Positions 1 to 9,211 of a stretch of 64,000 nucleotides of DNA are shown here, piece by piece; the first letter of the stretch is position 1; each line of letters opens with the position of its first letter. The notes under the pieces were generated by a model that was given only the letters and a program-made list of their open reading frames with translations, did no database searches and had not been told where the DNA came from. Source of the stretch: Candidatus Nitrosacidococcus sp. I8. Its GTDB lineage: Bacteria > Pseudomonadota > Gammaproteobacteria > Nitrosococcales > Nitrosococcaceae. The stretch lies in the NCBI RefSeq assembly GCF_945836005.1, contig NZ_OX241534.1, positions 1,229,501 to 1,293,500 of the forward strand, read 5' to 3'. A program made the position numbers and the translations under genes.

Positions 1-1
1 G

Positions 2-775
2 GCTGGTGCTTTTCCTGGTGCACTTTTTAATAAAGGCTCATTGGCTTATGGTGGTGGTCCTACCTTTAGTATCCCTTGGTTTGAAGGAGGTCGTCTCCGA
101 GCAGAATTAGGTGCACAACGCTCAGAGTATGATAATGCGGTAGAAACCTATAATGACACTTTGCTTGAGGCACTAAGGCAAATTGCAGAAAGTTTAAGTG
201 CATGGCATCAAACCCGGAAAATTCTTGAAGCTCACCATAGATTATTAGTTTCTGTCCGTGGGGATTGGCATTTAAGCCAAGTACGACTACAAACTGGGTT
301 AAATGATAGACGGGACGCCTTAAGACAACAGTATGCAGTACTCAATCAACAATATGAGCTACGGGGTATTGAGTCTGATGAACTCTCTGCTATGGTAGAA
401 GTAATTGAATCACTAGGTGGGGGTTATCCTTACTATATTGATGAAAAGACTAAAGATCTTGCCTACGGACATCCTGGAGGTAAAGATACGAGAGATAATT
501 CCTCTAAAGAAGAGCCTGAGGAAATTAAGGCTGCTCAACATAAAATAAAAAACCCTGAGAAAACTAGCAATAAAGGGAAGAACGATTTACAGCAAGCACA
601 AAATAATAAAAAATCGGCTAAACAAAAAAATAATAAGCGACAGACACAAAACGTTAAAGAAACAACTAAGCCAAAGCGTCGTATAAGAATGAAAGCGAAA
701 AAAAGAAGAGAGGAAATGGCAGGGAATAATGCTAATGAGCATAGTAATCATATAGAAGTAACTGCAGAAAATTAG
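2..775 (+). CDS. Outer-membrane efflux factor (TolC/NodT family), C-terminal part
   Basis: The reading frame is open from base 2, so the gene starts left of the window; the TTG at 41 is not its start. The visible part reads FNKGSLAYGGGP, then a GP-x-FSIPWFEGGRLRAEL stretch and long amphipathic helices, ending in an SLGGGY motif. This is the typical end of an outer-membrane channel of tripartite efflux pumps (compare SLGGGW in the gene at 2274). After about residue 132 (counted from base 41) there is a hydrophilic tail of about 110 residues, very rich in Lys, Asn, Glu and Arg, which ordinary NodT proteins lack. The gene sits 30 bases before an EmrA-like adaptor and probably serves the same pump. 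The family is fairly sure; the substrate is unknown. Confidence 0.8.
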   Translation, partial: AGAFPGALFNKGSLAYGGGPTFSIPWFEGGRLRAELGAQRSEYDNAVETYNDTLLEALRQIAESLSAWHQTRKILEAHHRLLVSVRGDWHLSQVRLQTGLNDRRDALRQQYAVLNQQYELRGIESDELSAMVEVIESLGGGYPYYIDEKTKDLAYGHPGGKDTRDNSSKEEPEEIKAAQHKIKNPEKTSNKGKNDLQQAQNNKKSAKQKNNKRQTQNVKETTKPKRRIRMKAKKRREEMAGNNANEHSNHIEVTAEN

Positions 776-805
776 TAAAAATTTGGTTAATTATTGGTTT
801 TAAAC

Positions 806-2005
806 ATGAGTACAACACCCTCTAGAATTCACCCCAAGGCAATTCGTGCTAGGCGTAATCGTAGATTAGGGCTATTTACCCTAACTATACTGGCTATTGC
901 AATTATTTATGCAGGCTACTGGTGGTTTTATGCACGCTTTTGGGTATGGACAGACAATGCGTTCGTAACTGGTAATCTTATTCCCTTAGAGGCACAAGCC
1001 CATGGAATTATTACGCAAGTATTAACTGAAGAAACTCAAATTGTAAAAAAAGGTGATTTGCTAATTACTTTAGATGCCCACGTAGCACAAGCTGACTTAG
1101 GTCGTACCCAAGGTAGGCTTGGAGAAACAGTGCGTAAAGTTGCTGGCCTTTTTGCTCAAAGACGAGAGGTGGAGCAAAGACTACAGTCTCGATCAGCACA
1201 GCTTGCATTAGTACGCCATGACGTTATCCGTTACCGTAAAGCGCTACCTAGCGGAGCAATTTCTAAACAAATCCTCCAAAATGCAGTGGATAACATGAAT
1301 TCACTGCAGGCAGATGTCATGGAAATTCAATCCCAACTGGATGCAATCGTTTCTCAAGTAGGAAAAACTACCATACGTGAGCACCCTTCAGTTATTACAG
1401 CTAAAAATGAGATGATTAGTGCCTACCTTGAATATGTACGGCAAAATCTTTACGCACCCTCTACTGGATTAGTTGCAAAACGTAAAGGGCAAGTAGGAGA
1501 TCGAGTGATGCCGGGCAACCTACTCTTAACTATTGTACCCTTAGATCACGTCTGGGTAGATGTAAACATACGAGAAACTGAGTTACGCCAAATTCGCCCT
1601 GGTCAATCTGTGCTGGTATATATAGATACATACGGAGACCGTCATACCTATCATGGTACTGTTGAAGGTATCGTCCCTGGAACTGGAGCAGTATTTGCCT
1701 TATTGCCTCCAGATAATGCAGTAGGTAACTTTATTCATATTGTCCAACGTGTACCTGTACGTATTGGGTTCCCAAGAGAAGAGCTCTTAGAGCATCCTCT
1801 CCGTCTTGGGCTCTCTGCTATTATTCATATCCATGTAAGTGAAAAAGCACAGCCGCTTATTAGCTCTTCTGCTGATTATTCTACCCAAGAATATAAAACG
1901 AACATCTATGATAATGAGTTAATAGATGCAGAAGCTATGGCAAAAGGTATTATTGATAATAATATTGCTGTAGAAGGTTTAGATGAAGATACCGATACGA
2001 CTTAA
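806..2005 (+). CDS. HlyD/EmrA-type membrane fusion protein (periplasmic adaptor)
   Basis: This 399-residue protein has a basic N-terminus, one membrane segment at about 21-43, a split biotinyl-lipoyl motif (GIITQVL, then VKKGDLLITLD near 69-91), a helical hairpin at about 95-210, and a beta-barrel region containing LYAPSTGLVAKR and VWVDVNIRETELR. This is the plan of EmrA/FusE-type adaptors that link an inner-membrane pump, often an MFS exporter, to an outer-membrane channel. A longer frame opens at TTG 794, but the ATG at 806 gives the usual short basic start and is preferred. No clear Shine-Dalgarno is visible. The partner pump is not in the window and probably lies to the left. The C-terminal 45 residues are acidic and low in complexity. 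Confidence 0.85.
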   Translation: MSTTPSRIHPKAIRARRNRRLGLFTLTILAIAIIYAGYWWFYARFWVWTDNAFVTGNLIPLEAQAHGIITQVLTEETQIVKKGDLLITLDAHVAQADLGRTQGRLGETVRKVAGLFAQRREVEQRLQSRSAQLALVRHDVIRYRKALPSGAISKQILQNAVDNMNSLQADVMEIQSQLDAIVSQVGKTTIREHPSVITAKNEMISAYLEYVRQNLYAPSTGLVAKRKGQVGDRVMPGNLLLTIVPLDHVWVDVNIRETELRQIRPGQSVLVYIDTYGDRHTYHGTVEGIVPGTGAVFALLPPDNAVGNFIHIVQRVPVRIGFPREELLEHPLRLGLSAIIHIHVSEKAQPLISSSADYSTQEYKTNIYDNELIDAEAMAKGIIDNNIAVEGLDEDTDTT

Positions 2006-2043
2006 CTAGCAATATAATTCCTACCTTATAAAAACAAAATTTC

Positions 2044-2073
2044 AAGGGCTAGTGACCTAGCCCTTATTCTTTT
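2044..2073 (+). terminator. Rho-independent terminator after the EmrA-like gene
   Basis: A perfect 9-bp stem, AAGGGCTAG / CTAGCCCTT (2044-2052 and 2057-2065), has a TGAC loop and is followed by a T-rich run. It separates the first export operon from the RND operon that starts at 2274. The 200 bases after it hold no ORF that I can support. Confidence 0.75.
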
Positions 2074-2273
2074 AGTAGCTTTTATCAATAAAGAGCTTTG
2101 AGCTTTGAAACGCATTAAAAATAATCCCCCTCAACAGTTCAAATGTCTTCTCAAGATGGAAGGCAACGGACCTTTCGTTTTATTCCACCCCACTTATAAG
2201 GAGAAATGTAAATATCTACTGCTTCGCAGACTCAAGTTGATTTGCTCACTTTAACTATTAAAAAACTAAAACT

Positions 2274-4034
2274 ATGAGTAGACACAATACTTACGATAGG
2301 AAAAGATATCAAAAAGTTCATATTTTAATATCTTGCTTTTCTAATTTTCGCATCTTTATTCAGAATAGCTGCATATTCTTATCTGCACTTTTCTTAACTG
2401 GTTGCATCAATGGTGCTATGAGTATAGATTTAGCACCTGGTTATAAACCTGAAGAATTTATTCTTCCGGACTCTTGGAGAGGGGCTGGTCCATTTGCTAA
2501 AGCTAATCCTTCTGATGGAGAAATACGCCCTGACTGGTGGAAACTCTATGAAGATCCCACATTAGATGAGCTTGAGGCTCAAGCGATGGAGGCTAATCCA
2601 GACTTACATGCTGCCGCTGAGCGGTTTATGCAAGCTCGGGATATGATGATGAAAAGTTACTCCAAACTCATACCTCAAATAGGTTGGGGATTTGATGCAT
2701 CAGGTAATAGACAATCTGATGATGCCCTATGGCGAGGTATAGGGGAAAATTCCGAAATGGGTACTTCTCTGTTCACTGGAGGAGCAGGATGGGAGCCTGA
2801 TTTTTTCTCAAGAATTCGTAATAGAACCAGAATTGAGATTTATCACGCTGAAGAACTAGCCGCTGCTTATGCTTTAGTACGTCTAGGTATACAAGCTGAA
2901 CTTGCAAGTAATTACTATTTATTGCGTGGTTTAGATGGACAAGAGGCTATTTACAATCAATCTATTGATTACTATAAAAAATTACTTAATCTTGTTACAG
3001 ATAGATTTGTCGGTGCTCTTGCTCCAAGAATTGATATTACCCGTACCCAATATTTATTATACAGTACTGAGGCAAGGCAGCTAGCTGTTCGTAGGGAGCG
3101 GCAAGTTACGGAACATGCCATTGCCGTATTAGTCAATCAATCACCTTCTACTTTTTCTATCAATTCTATAGAACAATTTCCTAATATTGATTTTAAATTA
3201 CCTACCCATTTTCCATCTACCTTACTTGAGCGGAGACCAGATATAGCGGCCTCTGAGCGCAAAATGGCACAAGCAAACCGAGTGATTGGTATCGCTCGTG
3301 CTGCTTTTTATCCACATGTAAATTTTAATATGCTAGGCGGGTTTGAAGGAGGGTTTAATTTATTTCAAGTAGCAAGTAGTCTTTGGTCCTATGGTTTAGA
3401 GCTTACCTTACCTATTTTTAATGGAGGTTATCGCCGTGCTCAAGTACAACAAACTTGGTCTGCTTATCGACAAACGGTTGATGAATATCGCTCCACTGTG
3501 TTAAATGCGTTTCGAGAAGTGGAAAATGATCTCAGTAGAACTACCCTAATTACTGCTGAGATGAAAAAATTAGAAGATTCAGTAAAAGCAGCAGTTGAAA
3601 CCCAAAATCTAACTGCAAGTCTTTACACTGGCGGACTAGCTAGCAGTCTTGACTTACTCCTTGCACAAATCCAAACCCTAGACTCTCGCATTAATTTGGT
3701 AGATGCAAAATCAAGAATGGCTCAATCTACGGTAAGGCTTGTACGCTCTCTAGGTGGGGGATGGAATCGCAATGGGTTGCCTACAGATAAAGAAATACAG
3801 CCTATGGAAGTCCTGCAATACACTGACTTAGATAAGGCTCCTCAAGCGGGTGATGTAAAAGTACCTGCTGCTAAAGGTGGAGACTATAACAAGGCTTATA
3901 GTGATCTTTCCCATCCTGCCCCTATCTCTCCTAATAATGCGGTGCACAAAGCAGTACAACAAAGGGAGGAAATTTCTGATCAGGGGACTATCTTAAGACG
4001 GGAACAGCCTGCCGCTAAAGAGGTTAATCCATAA
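2274..4034 (+). CDS. RND-type outer-membrane efflux lipoprotein (NodT family)
   Basis: This 586-residue protein is the outer-membrane channel of a tripartite efflux pump. The N-terminus is a long signal region ending in lipobox LTGC with Cys44. A PDWWKLYEDPTLDELEAQAM motif follows, then two repeats of long helices with beta segments, LLERRPDIAASERKMAQANRVIG near 315-338, FNGGYRRAQVQQ, and a closing SLGGGW. All of these are diagnostic of the NodT/OprM family. Past the usual end, about 85 residues form a Pro/Ala/Gln-rich extension. The only in-frame start before the lipobox is ATG 2274, which makes the signal region unusually long (43 residues). It is the first gene of the operon with the RND pump (4129) and adaptor (7435). 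Confidence 0.88.
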   Translation: MSRHNTYDRKRYQKVHILISCFSNFRIFIQNSCIFLSALFLTGCINGAMSIDLAPGYKPEEFILPDSWRGAGPFAKANPSDGEIRPDWWKLYEDPTLDELEAQAMEANPDLHAAAERFMQARDMMMKSYSKLIPQIGWGFDASGNRQSDDALWRGIGENSEMGTSLFTGGAGWEPDFFSRIRNRTRIEIYHAEELAAAYALVRLGIQAELASNYYLLRGLDGQEAIYNQSIDYYKKLLNLVTDRFVGALAPRIDITRTQYLLYSTEARQLAVRRERQVTEHAIAVLVNQSPSTFSINSIEQFPNIDFKLPTHFPSTLLERRPDIAASERKMAQANRVIGIARAAFYPHVNFNMLGGFEGGFNLFQVASSLWSYGLELTLPIFNGGYRRAQVQQTWSAYRQTVDEYRSTVLNAFREVENDLSRTTLITAEMKKLEDSVKAAVETQNLTASLYTGGLASSLDLLLAQIQTLDSRINLVDAKSRMAQSTVRLVRSLGGGWNRNGLPTDKEIQPMEVLQYTDLDKAPQAGDVKVPAAKGGDYNKAYSDLSHPAPISPNNAVHKAVQQREEISDQGTILRREQPAAKEVNP

Positions 4035-4128
4035 TTTTTCATCATAACAGTAGACTCAATTTTGTGATATATCCAAAAATATAATCTATTTTCTGACTTA
4101 TATATTATATGTAGATTAAGAAACTATT

Positions 4129-7100
4129 ATGAATCAACTCGTTGTCATTGCCTTAAAAAAACCCTATACATTTGTTGTTCTCTCTATTTTAATTATTATC
4201 CTTGGGGTTCAGTCGGTACTTAAAGCAGCCACCGATATCTTCCCAAATATTAAAATTCCAGTCACTTCGGTAGTGTGGGCTTACAGTGGAATGCTACCAC
4301 AAGATATTGAGGGACGTATCACTTATATTTTCGAACGATTTTTAACCTCTACTGTAGAAGGAATTAAATATATTCATAGCCATTCCTATTTTGGTAGTAG
4401 TATTGTTAATATCTTTCTACAAGATGAAGTAGATCCAGCACAGGCTGAAGCGGATATTACGGCTATAGGTAATACAGTGGTTAATTTCTTACCGCCCGAT
4501 ATTTCTCCACCTATGGTAATGAAATTGGCACCTTCATCGGTTCCAGTGGCTACTCTGCAGGTGACCTCAGATACCTTATCACCTTCAGATTTATATAATC
4601 TTTCCGTGATGCGGATTCGCCCCTTATTGGTTACAGTAGAAGGAACCATACTTCCTGCCCCTTATGGAGGAAAAAATATGACGGTAGGCATTGCCATTGA
4701 TCGGGAAAAACTCCTTGCCCGTCACTTAACTCCTGCAGATGTCCATGAAGCAGTCAATCGCCAAAATTTAGTGCTTCCTGGGGGAGATATGAAGATCTAC
4801 TCAAAAGATTGGGTAGTACTTACCAACTCCTCAGTGTTGACTATTGAAGACTATGAAAAAATTCCGCTGAAACGAAAGGGGAATAACTATGTCTACTTGC
4901 GGGATGTAGCAAGTGTTAACCTCATGGGAAATGTGCAACAAAATGCAGTGATTGTAGATGGCAAACAATCGGTGATGATTGTAGCGATGAAAAGTAGTGA
5001 GGCTTCCACTTTATCTGTTGTTGAAGGGATAAAAAAAGCTATTCCTAGAATTGAATCAATAATACCTGAAGGTGTACAGGTTAAGTTAGTAAACGATGCC
5101 TCTGCATTCGTAAAAGAATCAATTGATGATGTGGTTCATGAAATTGTTATTGCTGCTGCTTTAGTCGGTACTATTGTGCTGGTACTACTGGGATCATGGC
5201 GACCTACGGTTATTATCGCTACTACAATTCCTCTGTCTATTTTAAGTGCCTTAATTGCCCTTCATGCAACTGAGGAAACCATTAACGTGATGACCTTAGG
5301 GGGGCTTGCTTTATCCGTAGGGGTGCTGGTAGATAATGCTACGGTAGTTATTGAAAACATGGATACCCATATCCATATGGGTAAGCCTTTAGAAACTGCA
5401 ATTCTTGATGGAACGAGACAGATTCTCCTACCTACTTTTGTCGCAACACTGGCTATTGGGATTGTCTGGCTTCCTCTATTTGGACTAAGCGGCGTTTCTG
5501 GATTTTTATTTGGTCCCATGGCAAAAGCAGTAATTTACGCTATGTTAGCTTCTTTTTTCCTTTCCTATACTCTAGTGCCGACCATGGCAAAATATATTCT
5601 CCATGATCCAAATGCTCCTGGAAATCATCCCCACCCTGATCACCCAGAAATTGATAAATCTGCCCAAGAAGTTTATGAGTTAACAGAAAAGGAAACGGAG
5701 GAAGAAGCCCTCCATAATATTGGAGGGACTCATTTTGCGAAAGATGTACCTGATCGGGATCAGGATCAGAAAAAGAAACCAAAGAGGTTTTTTGCTCAAA
5801 TTGGACAGAGCATTGATCAGGGTTTTAATCGTTTTCGTGATAGTTATGGTAGCTTACTTGAAAAAGCGATGGCACGGCGTAATTTCACCGTAGTGGTCAT
5901 GCTATCGTTTGCTTTAGGTTCTTGGGTTTTATATGCTTTTAATGGACGGGATTTCTTTCCTGAAGTTAAATCCGATTCCATGCAAATGCACATCCGATTT
6001 CCTCTGGGCACTCGAATTGAAGTTTCAAGCCGAGTTTCAGCTTTAATCGCAGAAGATATTAAGAAAAGACTACTTCCCGGTAAAGTTAAAGATATTATTA
6101 ATAACTGTGGATTACCGGTAGGTCCTCATAACCTTGCATTTATCCCAACCCCTACCATTGGATCTCAAGATTGTGATGTAACCATGTCACTAACCGATCC
6201 AAAATCCCCCATTTGGGAGTTTAGGGAGATATTACGTGAGGGGCTGACAAAGCTTTATCCAGGAAGTGAATTTACTTTTCAGCCTTCAGATTTAACAGGA
6301 AAGATTCTTAATTTTGGTTCCCCTGCACCTATTGATGTACAAATCAATGGTCCTGATCAAGCAAATAATTTTGAATATGTACGCAAACTCCATGGTCGAC
6401 TAAAAAATATTCCAGGAGCACGAGATGTGGTGATCCAACAGACTATGAATACCCCTACTCTATTGGTTGAATCAAATCGAGCTTTTGGGCTTGGCGTAGA
6501 TATTCATCAAAAAGATTTCGGCGACAATATGTTGATTGCTACTGCAGGTAGTTATCAAATTGACTTAAATTTCTGGTTAGATAGGGCTACAGGAATGGCT
6601 TACCCGATTAATGTCCGTATCCCTCAACCTAAACTTAAGGAAGTTAACCAGTTATTAGCAGTACCTACTCAAAGTAATGAAGGTAAAGAAGGACGCAATA
6701 AATTACAGCTGCTAGGGAATGTGGGTACGGTAAGCCCTATTGGTACTCCTGGGGTAATTACTCATGCAGATATTATGCCTTTATTCGATATTTATATTTC
6801 TCCAGAAGGGCGAGATTTAGGCTCTACTCTAGAAGAAGTACGAGAAATTGTTAATGATATGAAAGAGGACCTCCCCCGTAGTGCGGCAGTAGAAATAGAA
6901 GGTCAAGCCATCCTGATGGAAAATGCTTTTAAAGAAATGATTATTGGTCTGGTTGCTTCAATTGTATTAATTTATTTACTGGTTGTGGTGAATTTCCAGT
7001 CTTGGGTTGATCCCTTCATTATTATTACTGCACTACCCGGTGCTTTAGGGGGGATCGCTTGGATGCTTTTCCTTACTCATACCAACATTTCAATACCTGC

Positions 7101-7431
7101 CTTAACTGGGGCTATTATGACTATGGGCACAGCGACTGCAAACTCAGTTTTAGTAGTTTCTTATGCCCGTGAACGAATTGAAATGCACGGTGAGGCAATT
7201 AAAGCTGCACTTGAGGCTGGCGTTGCCCGATTCCGTCCAGTATTAATGACTGCATCTGCTATGATTGCAGGTATGATTCCTATGGCAACTGGTAATTCAC
7301 AAAATGCCCCTCTAGGACGAGCAGTGATTGGTGGTTTAACGCTAGCCACTATCTTTACTTTAATTTTCGTACCATGCGTTTATGCCATTATTTACCATCG
7401 GCACTCTGCAGCTACCCAATCAGGAGAATAA
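4129..7431 (+). CDS. Efflux RND transporter permease (AcrB/CusA superfamily)
   Basis: This 1100-residue inner-membrane pump is driven by protons. Visible are TM1 at about 10-30, a first periplasmic porter region beginning DIFPNIKIPVTSVVWAYSG, TM2-6 from about 335, and a second half with the same plan from about 580 (TM7, then FPEVKSDSMQMHIRFPLG), ending near FVPCVYAIIYHRH. In TM4 the motif is VGVLVDNATVVIEN, with Asp402 followed by Asn403, where AcrB has two Asp residues. That is common in one branch of the superfamily. The cytoplasmic loop between the halves (about 487-557) is unusually long and rich in His, Asp, Glu and Lys. The adaptor starts 3 bases downstream. A metal or small organic substrate is possible; sequence alone does not decide. 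Confidence 0.93.
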   Translation: MNQLVVIALKKPYTFVVLSILIIILGVQSVLKAATDIFPNIKIPVTSVVWAYSGMLPQDIEGRITYIFERFLTSTVEGIKYIHSHSYFGSSIVNIFLQDEVDPAQAEADITAIGNTVVNFLPPDISPPMVMKLAPSSVPVATLQVTSDTLSPSDLYNLSVMRIRPLLVTVEGTILPAPYGGKNMTVGIAIDREKLLARHLTPADVHEAVNRQNLVLPGGDMKIYSKDWVVLTNSSVLTIEDYEKIPLKRKGNNYVYLRDVASVNLMGNVQQNAVIVDGKQSVMIVAMKSSEASTLSVVEGIKKAIPRIESIIPEGVQVKLVNDASAFVKESIDDVVHEIVIAAALVGTIVLVLLGSWRPTVIIATTIPLSILSALIALHATEETINVMTLGGLALSVGVLVDNATVVIENMDTHIHMGKPLETAILDGTRQILLPTFVATLAIGIVWLPLFGLSGVSGFLFGPMAKAVIYAMLASFFLSYTLVPTMAKYILHDPNAPGNHPHPDHPEIDKSAQEVYELTEKETEEEALHNIGGTHFAKDVPDRDQDQKKKPKRFFAQIGQSIDQGFNRFRDSYGSLLEKAMARRNFTVVVMLSFALGSWVLYAFNGRDFFPEVKSDSMQMHIRFPLGTRIEVSSRVSALIAEDIKKRLLPGKVKDIINNCGLPVGPHNLAFIPTPTIGSQDCDVTMSLTDPKSPIWEFREILREGLTKLYPGSEFTFQPSDLTGKILNFGSPAPIDVQINGPDQANNFEYVRKLHGRLKNIPGARDVVIQQTMNTPTLLVESNRAFGLGVDIHQKDFGDNMLIATAGSYQIDLNFWLDRATGMAYPINVRIPQPKLKEVNQLLAVPTQSNEGKEGRNKLQLLGNVGTVSPIGTPGVITHADIMPLFDIYISPEGRDLGSTLEEVREIVNDMKEDLPRSAAVEIEGQAILMENAFKEMIIGLVASIVLIYLLVVVNFQSWVDPFIIITALPGALGGIAWMLFLTHTNISIPALTGAIMTMGTATANSVLVVSYARERIEMHGEAIKAALEAGVARFRPVLMTASAMIAGMIPMATGNSQNAPLGRAVIGGLTLATIFTLIFVPCVYAIIYHRHSAATQSGE

Positions 7432-7434
7432 TTC

Positions 7435-9039
7435 ATGAATAAGAATCTTAGTATAGATGGATCTTGGCGTAATAAGATCCTGATTATTGTTATTGTTTTA
7501 GTTCTTGGCATTTACATAGGCTATCGAGTACTAAATGCTAAAAAAGAAGCAGTTACCATGCGAGAGGAAACCCTTGAGATGGCAACTCCTGCAGTAACAG
7601 TACTTTATCCTACTCCTGCGCAGCCCGAAGAAACTATTGAGTTACCGGGTAACTTTATGGCCTGGCATCAAGCACCTATTTATGCTCGAGTAGCAGGTTA
7701 CGTAGAAGAGTGGTATACCGATTATGGAGCTAAAGTTAGAAAGGGAGATTTATTAGCTATCTTAAATACCCCAATGATTGATGCAGAATATAGAATGGCA
7801 GAAGCAGAGGTGGCAGCAAAAGAAGCTCAATATAATCTTGCTGTGGTAACTAAAGATCGTTATGTAAACTTAGGAACTACTCATGCAGTCTCTATTCAGT
7901 CAGTTACTGTCCAACAAGCCAATGAAAAAGTAAAAGAAGCAGAACTAAAAAGAGCGAAGCAGGCACGAGAAAATATCTTAGCAAGAAGACAGTTTAAACA
8001 CGTCATCGCTCCTTTTGATGGGGTAGTAATTGCTCGCAATGTCAATATTGGAGACTATGTAAACGAAACAGGAAGTTTAAGTTTAAAGGAAGGGGAAAAC
8101 AGTGAGGTCAATATTTTTACAGTTGCTGATATTCGTAAAATGCGACTTTTTGTCAGTGTCCCAGAAGCATTTGGTCCCTTTCTTAAGCCAGGACTTACTG
8201 CTGATGTGATGGTACCTCAGTTCCCTGATCAACAATTCAAAGCTAAATTTCTAACCAGTGCTGAAGGGTTCGATATCAGTACCCGTACTGCTATTACTGA
8301 ATTCGTTATCTATAATGATGATAAGGATCATATACTCTGGCCAGGTACGTACGCTACCGTACGTATCAGTGCCCCTACCCATAAAGGGGCACTTATTCTT
8401 CCTAGTACTTCTATGGTGTTTGTAGAAGATGGAGCCACTGTCGCAGTAGTAACTGACGATAACCGTATTCATTTTAAACCTATTAAAATTAAAAGAATTT
8501 ATCCTACAACATTCCAAATTGAAGGAGTTTCTAAAACCGATCGGATTGTAGATAATCCAAGTGCTGCCTTACTAGAAGGAGATGAGGTACATATTGTTAA
8601 CAAGCCTGCAAAGGGTTATATCATCTCTCCAATTAAAAATTCAGAATCAGAAAAAGATACAATTCATAATCAACAAATTTCTTCTTCCAGCAAATCTTCA
8701 GCAAAAAGTGAATCAGCATATATAGGTCCCTATCGCTTTAAAGTAGCTTTGAAATCAAAGCAAGCTACTATAGGTAAAAATATCATGGTGATTTATCTTC
8801 AAGATGAAGAGAGCCACCCTGTAGAGAATGCTAGGATTCAGATATCATCTCAAGATAGTGAATCTAGGCAACAAATTCGTATGGATGCTAAAGAAGTAAA
8901 GCCAGGGGTTTATGGAGGCGTATTGGAAGTACCTGAAGAGGGAAATTGGCCACTTACTTTAAAGGTTCAAATAGAAGGAGATAATCTCTATCAATCAGAA
9001 TTAGATATAACCACAGGGTATCCGATCACTCTCGGTTAA
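7435..9039 (+). CDS. RND efflux periplasmic adaptor with extra C-terminal FixH/YtkA-like domain
   Basis: Residues 1 to about 400 form a standard RND membrane fusion protein: membrane anchor near 14-30, a lipoyl half with IYARVAGYVEEWYTDYGAKV and RKGDLLAIL, a helical hairpin, the second lipoyl half FKHVIAPFDGVVIARNVNIGDYV, a beta-barrel and a membrane-proximal domain. After a Ser/Lys-rich linker (about 405-428) comes a further domain of about 105 residues, starting PYRFKVALKSKQATIGKN. It looks like the beta-sandwich YtkA/FixH-type domain seen fused to some CusB-like adaptors. The total of 534 residues is longer than the usual 350-420. The gene lies 3 bases after the pump gene and ends the operon. 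The adaptor call is firm; the tail domain is a judgement from pattern. Confidence 0.88.
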   Translation: MNKNLSIDGSWRNKILIIVIVLVLGIYIGYRVLNAKKEAVTMREETLEMATPAVTVLYPTPAQPEETIELPGNFMAWHQAPIYARVAGYVEEWYTDYGAKVRKGDLLAILNTPMIDAEYRMAEAEVAAKEAQYNLAVVTKDRYVNLGTTHAVSIQSVTVQQANEKVKEAELKRAKQARENILARRQFKHVIAPFDGVVIARNVNIGDYVNETGSLSLKEGENSEVNIFTVADIRKMRLFVSVPEAFGPFLKPGLTADVMVPQFPDQQFKAKFLTSAEGFDISTRTAITEFVIYNDDKDHILWPGTYATVRISAPTHKGALILPSTSMVFVEDGATVAVVTDDNRIHFKPIKIKRIYPTTFQIEGVSKTDRIVDNPSAALLEGDEVHIVNKPAKGYIISPIKNSESEKDTIHNQQISSSSKSSAKSESAYIGPYRFKVALKSKQATIGKNIMVIYLQDEESHPVENARIQISSQDSESRQQIRMDAKEVKPGVYGGVLEVPEEGNWPLTLKVQIEGDNLYQSELDITTGYPITLG

Positions 9040-9050
9040 AATAACCTGCC

Positions 9051-9069
9051 ATCCCCTTTTTTAGGGGAT
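9051..9069 (+). terminator. Small hairpin just after the RND operon
   Basis: ATCCCC (9051-9056) pairs with GGGGAT (9064-9069) across a T-rich loop, 12 bases after the adaptor stop codon. There is no T-run on its 3' side, so it may be an mRNA 3'-end stabilising hairpin rather than a strict terminator. Confidence 0.4.
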
Positions 9070-9087
9070 AAAAATCAAACTACCTTG

Positions 9088-9120
9088 AACCCTTAGGTTG
9101 CTTTTTGTAACCTAAGGGTT
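9088..9120 (+). terminator. Perfect 12-bp hairpin between the RND operon and gnd
   Basis: AACCCTTAGGTT (9088-9099) and AACCTAAGGGTT (9109-9120) are perfectly complementary around a 9-base T-rich loop. It is probably the terminator of the efflux operon, although no T-run follows the stem. Confidence 0.5.
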
Positions 9121-9137
9121 AAACTTATCTGATAGGA

Positions 9138-9177
9138 TTAAATATGTATTAATAATACACTATTAATACATATTTAA
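9138..9177. promoter_or_regulatory. Perfect 17-bp AT-only inverted repeat upstream of gnd
   Basis: The left arm, TTAAATATGTATTAATA (9138-9154), and right arm (9161-9177) are exact reverse complements around ATACAC. The arms contain a single G-C pair each, so as RNA this would be a weak hairpin. As DNA it is a very symmetrical candidate operator. It ends 34 bases before the gnd start codon, where a promoter or repressor site would lie. Function is inferred from position only. Confidence 0.45.
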
Positions 9178-9211
9178 AGCAAGGCAATAATATTAATTGG
9201 AGTTGAGAAAT

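Noticed and set aside
4386-4649. Open frames antisense to the RND pump, and similar ones across the window
   Set aside because: They lie wholly inside strongly supported genes, have odd composition and no ribosome site. They are shadows of the coding strand.
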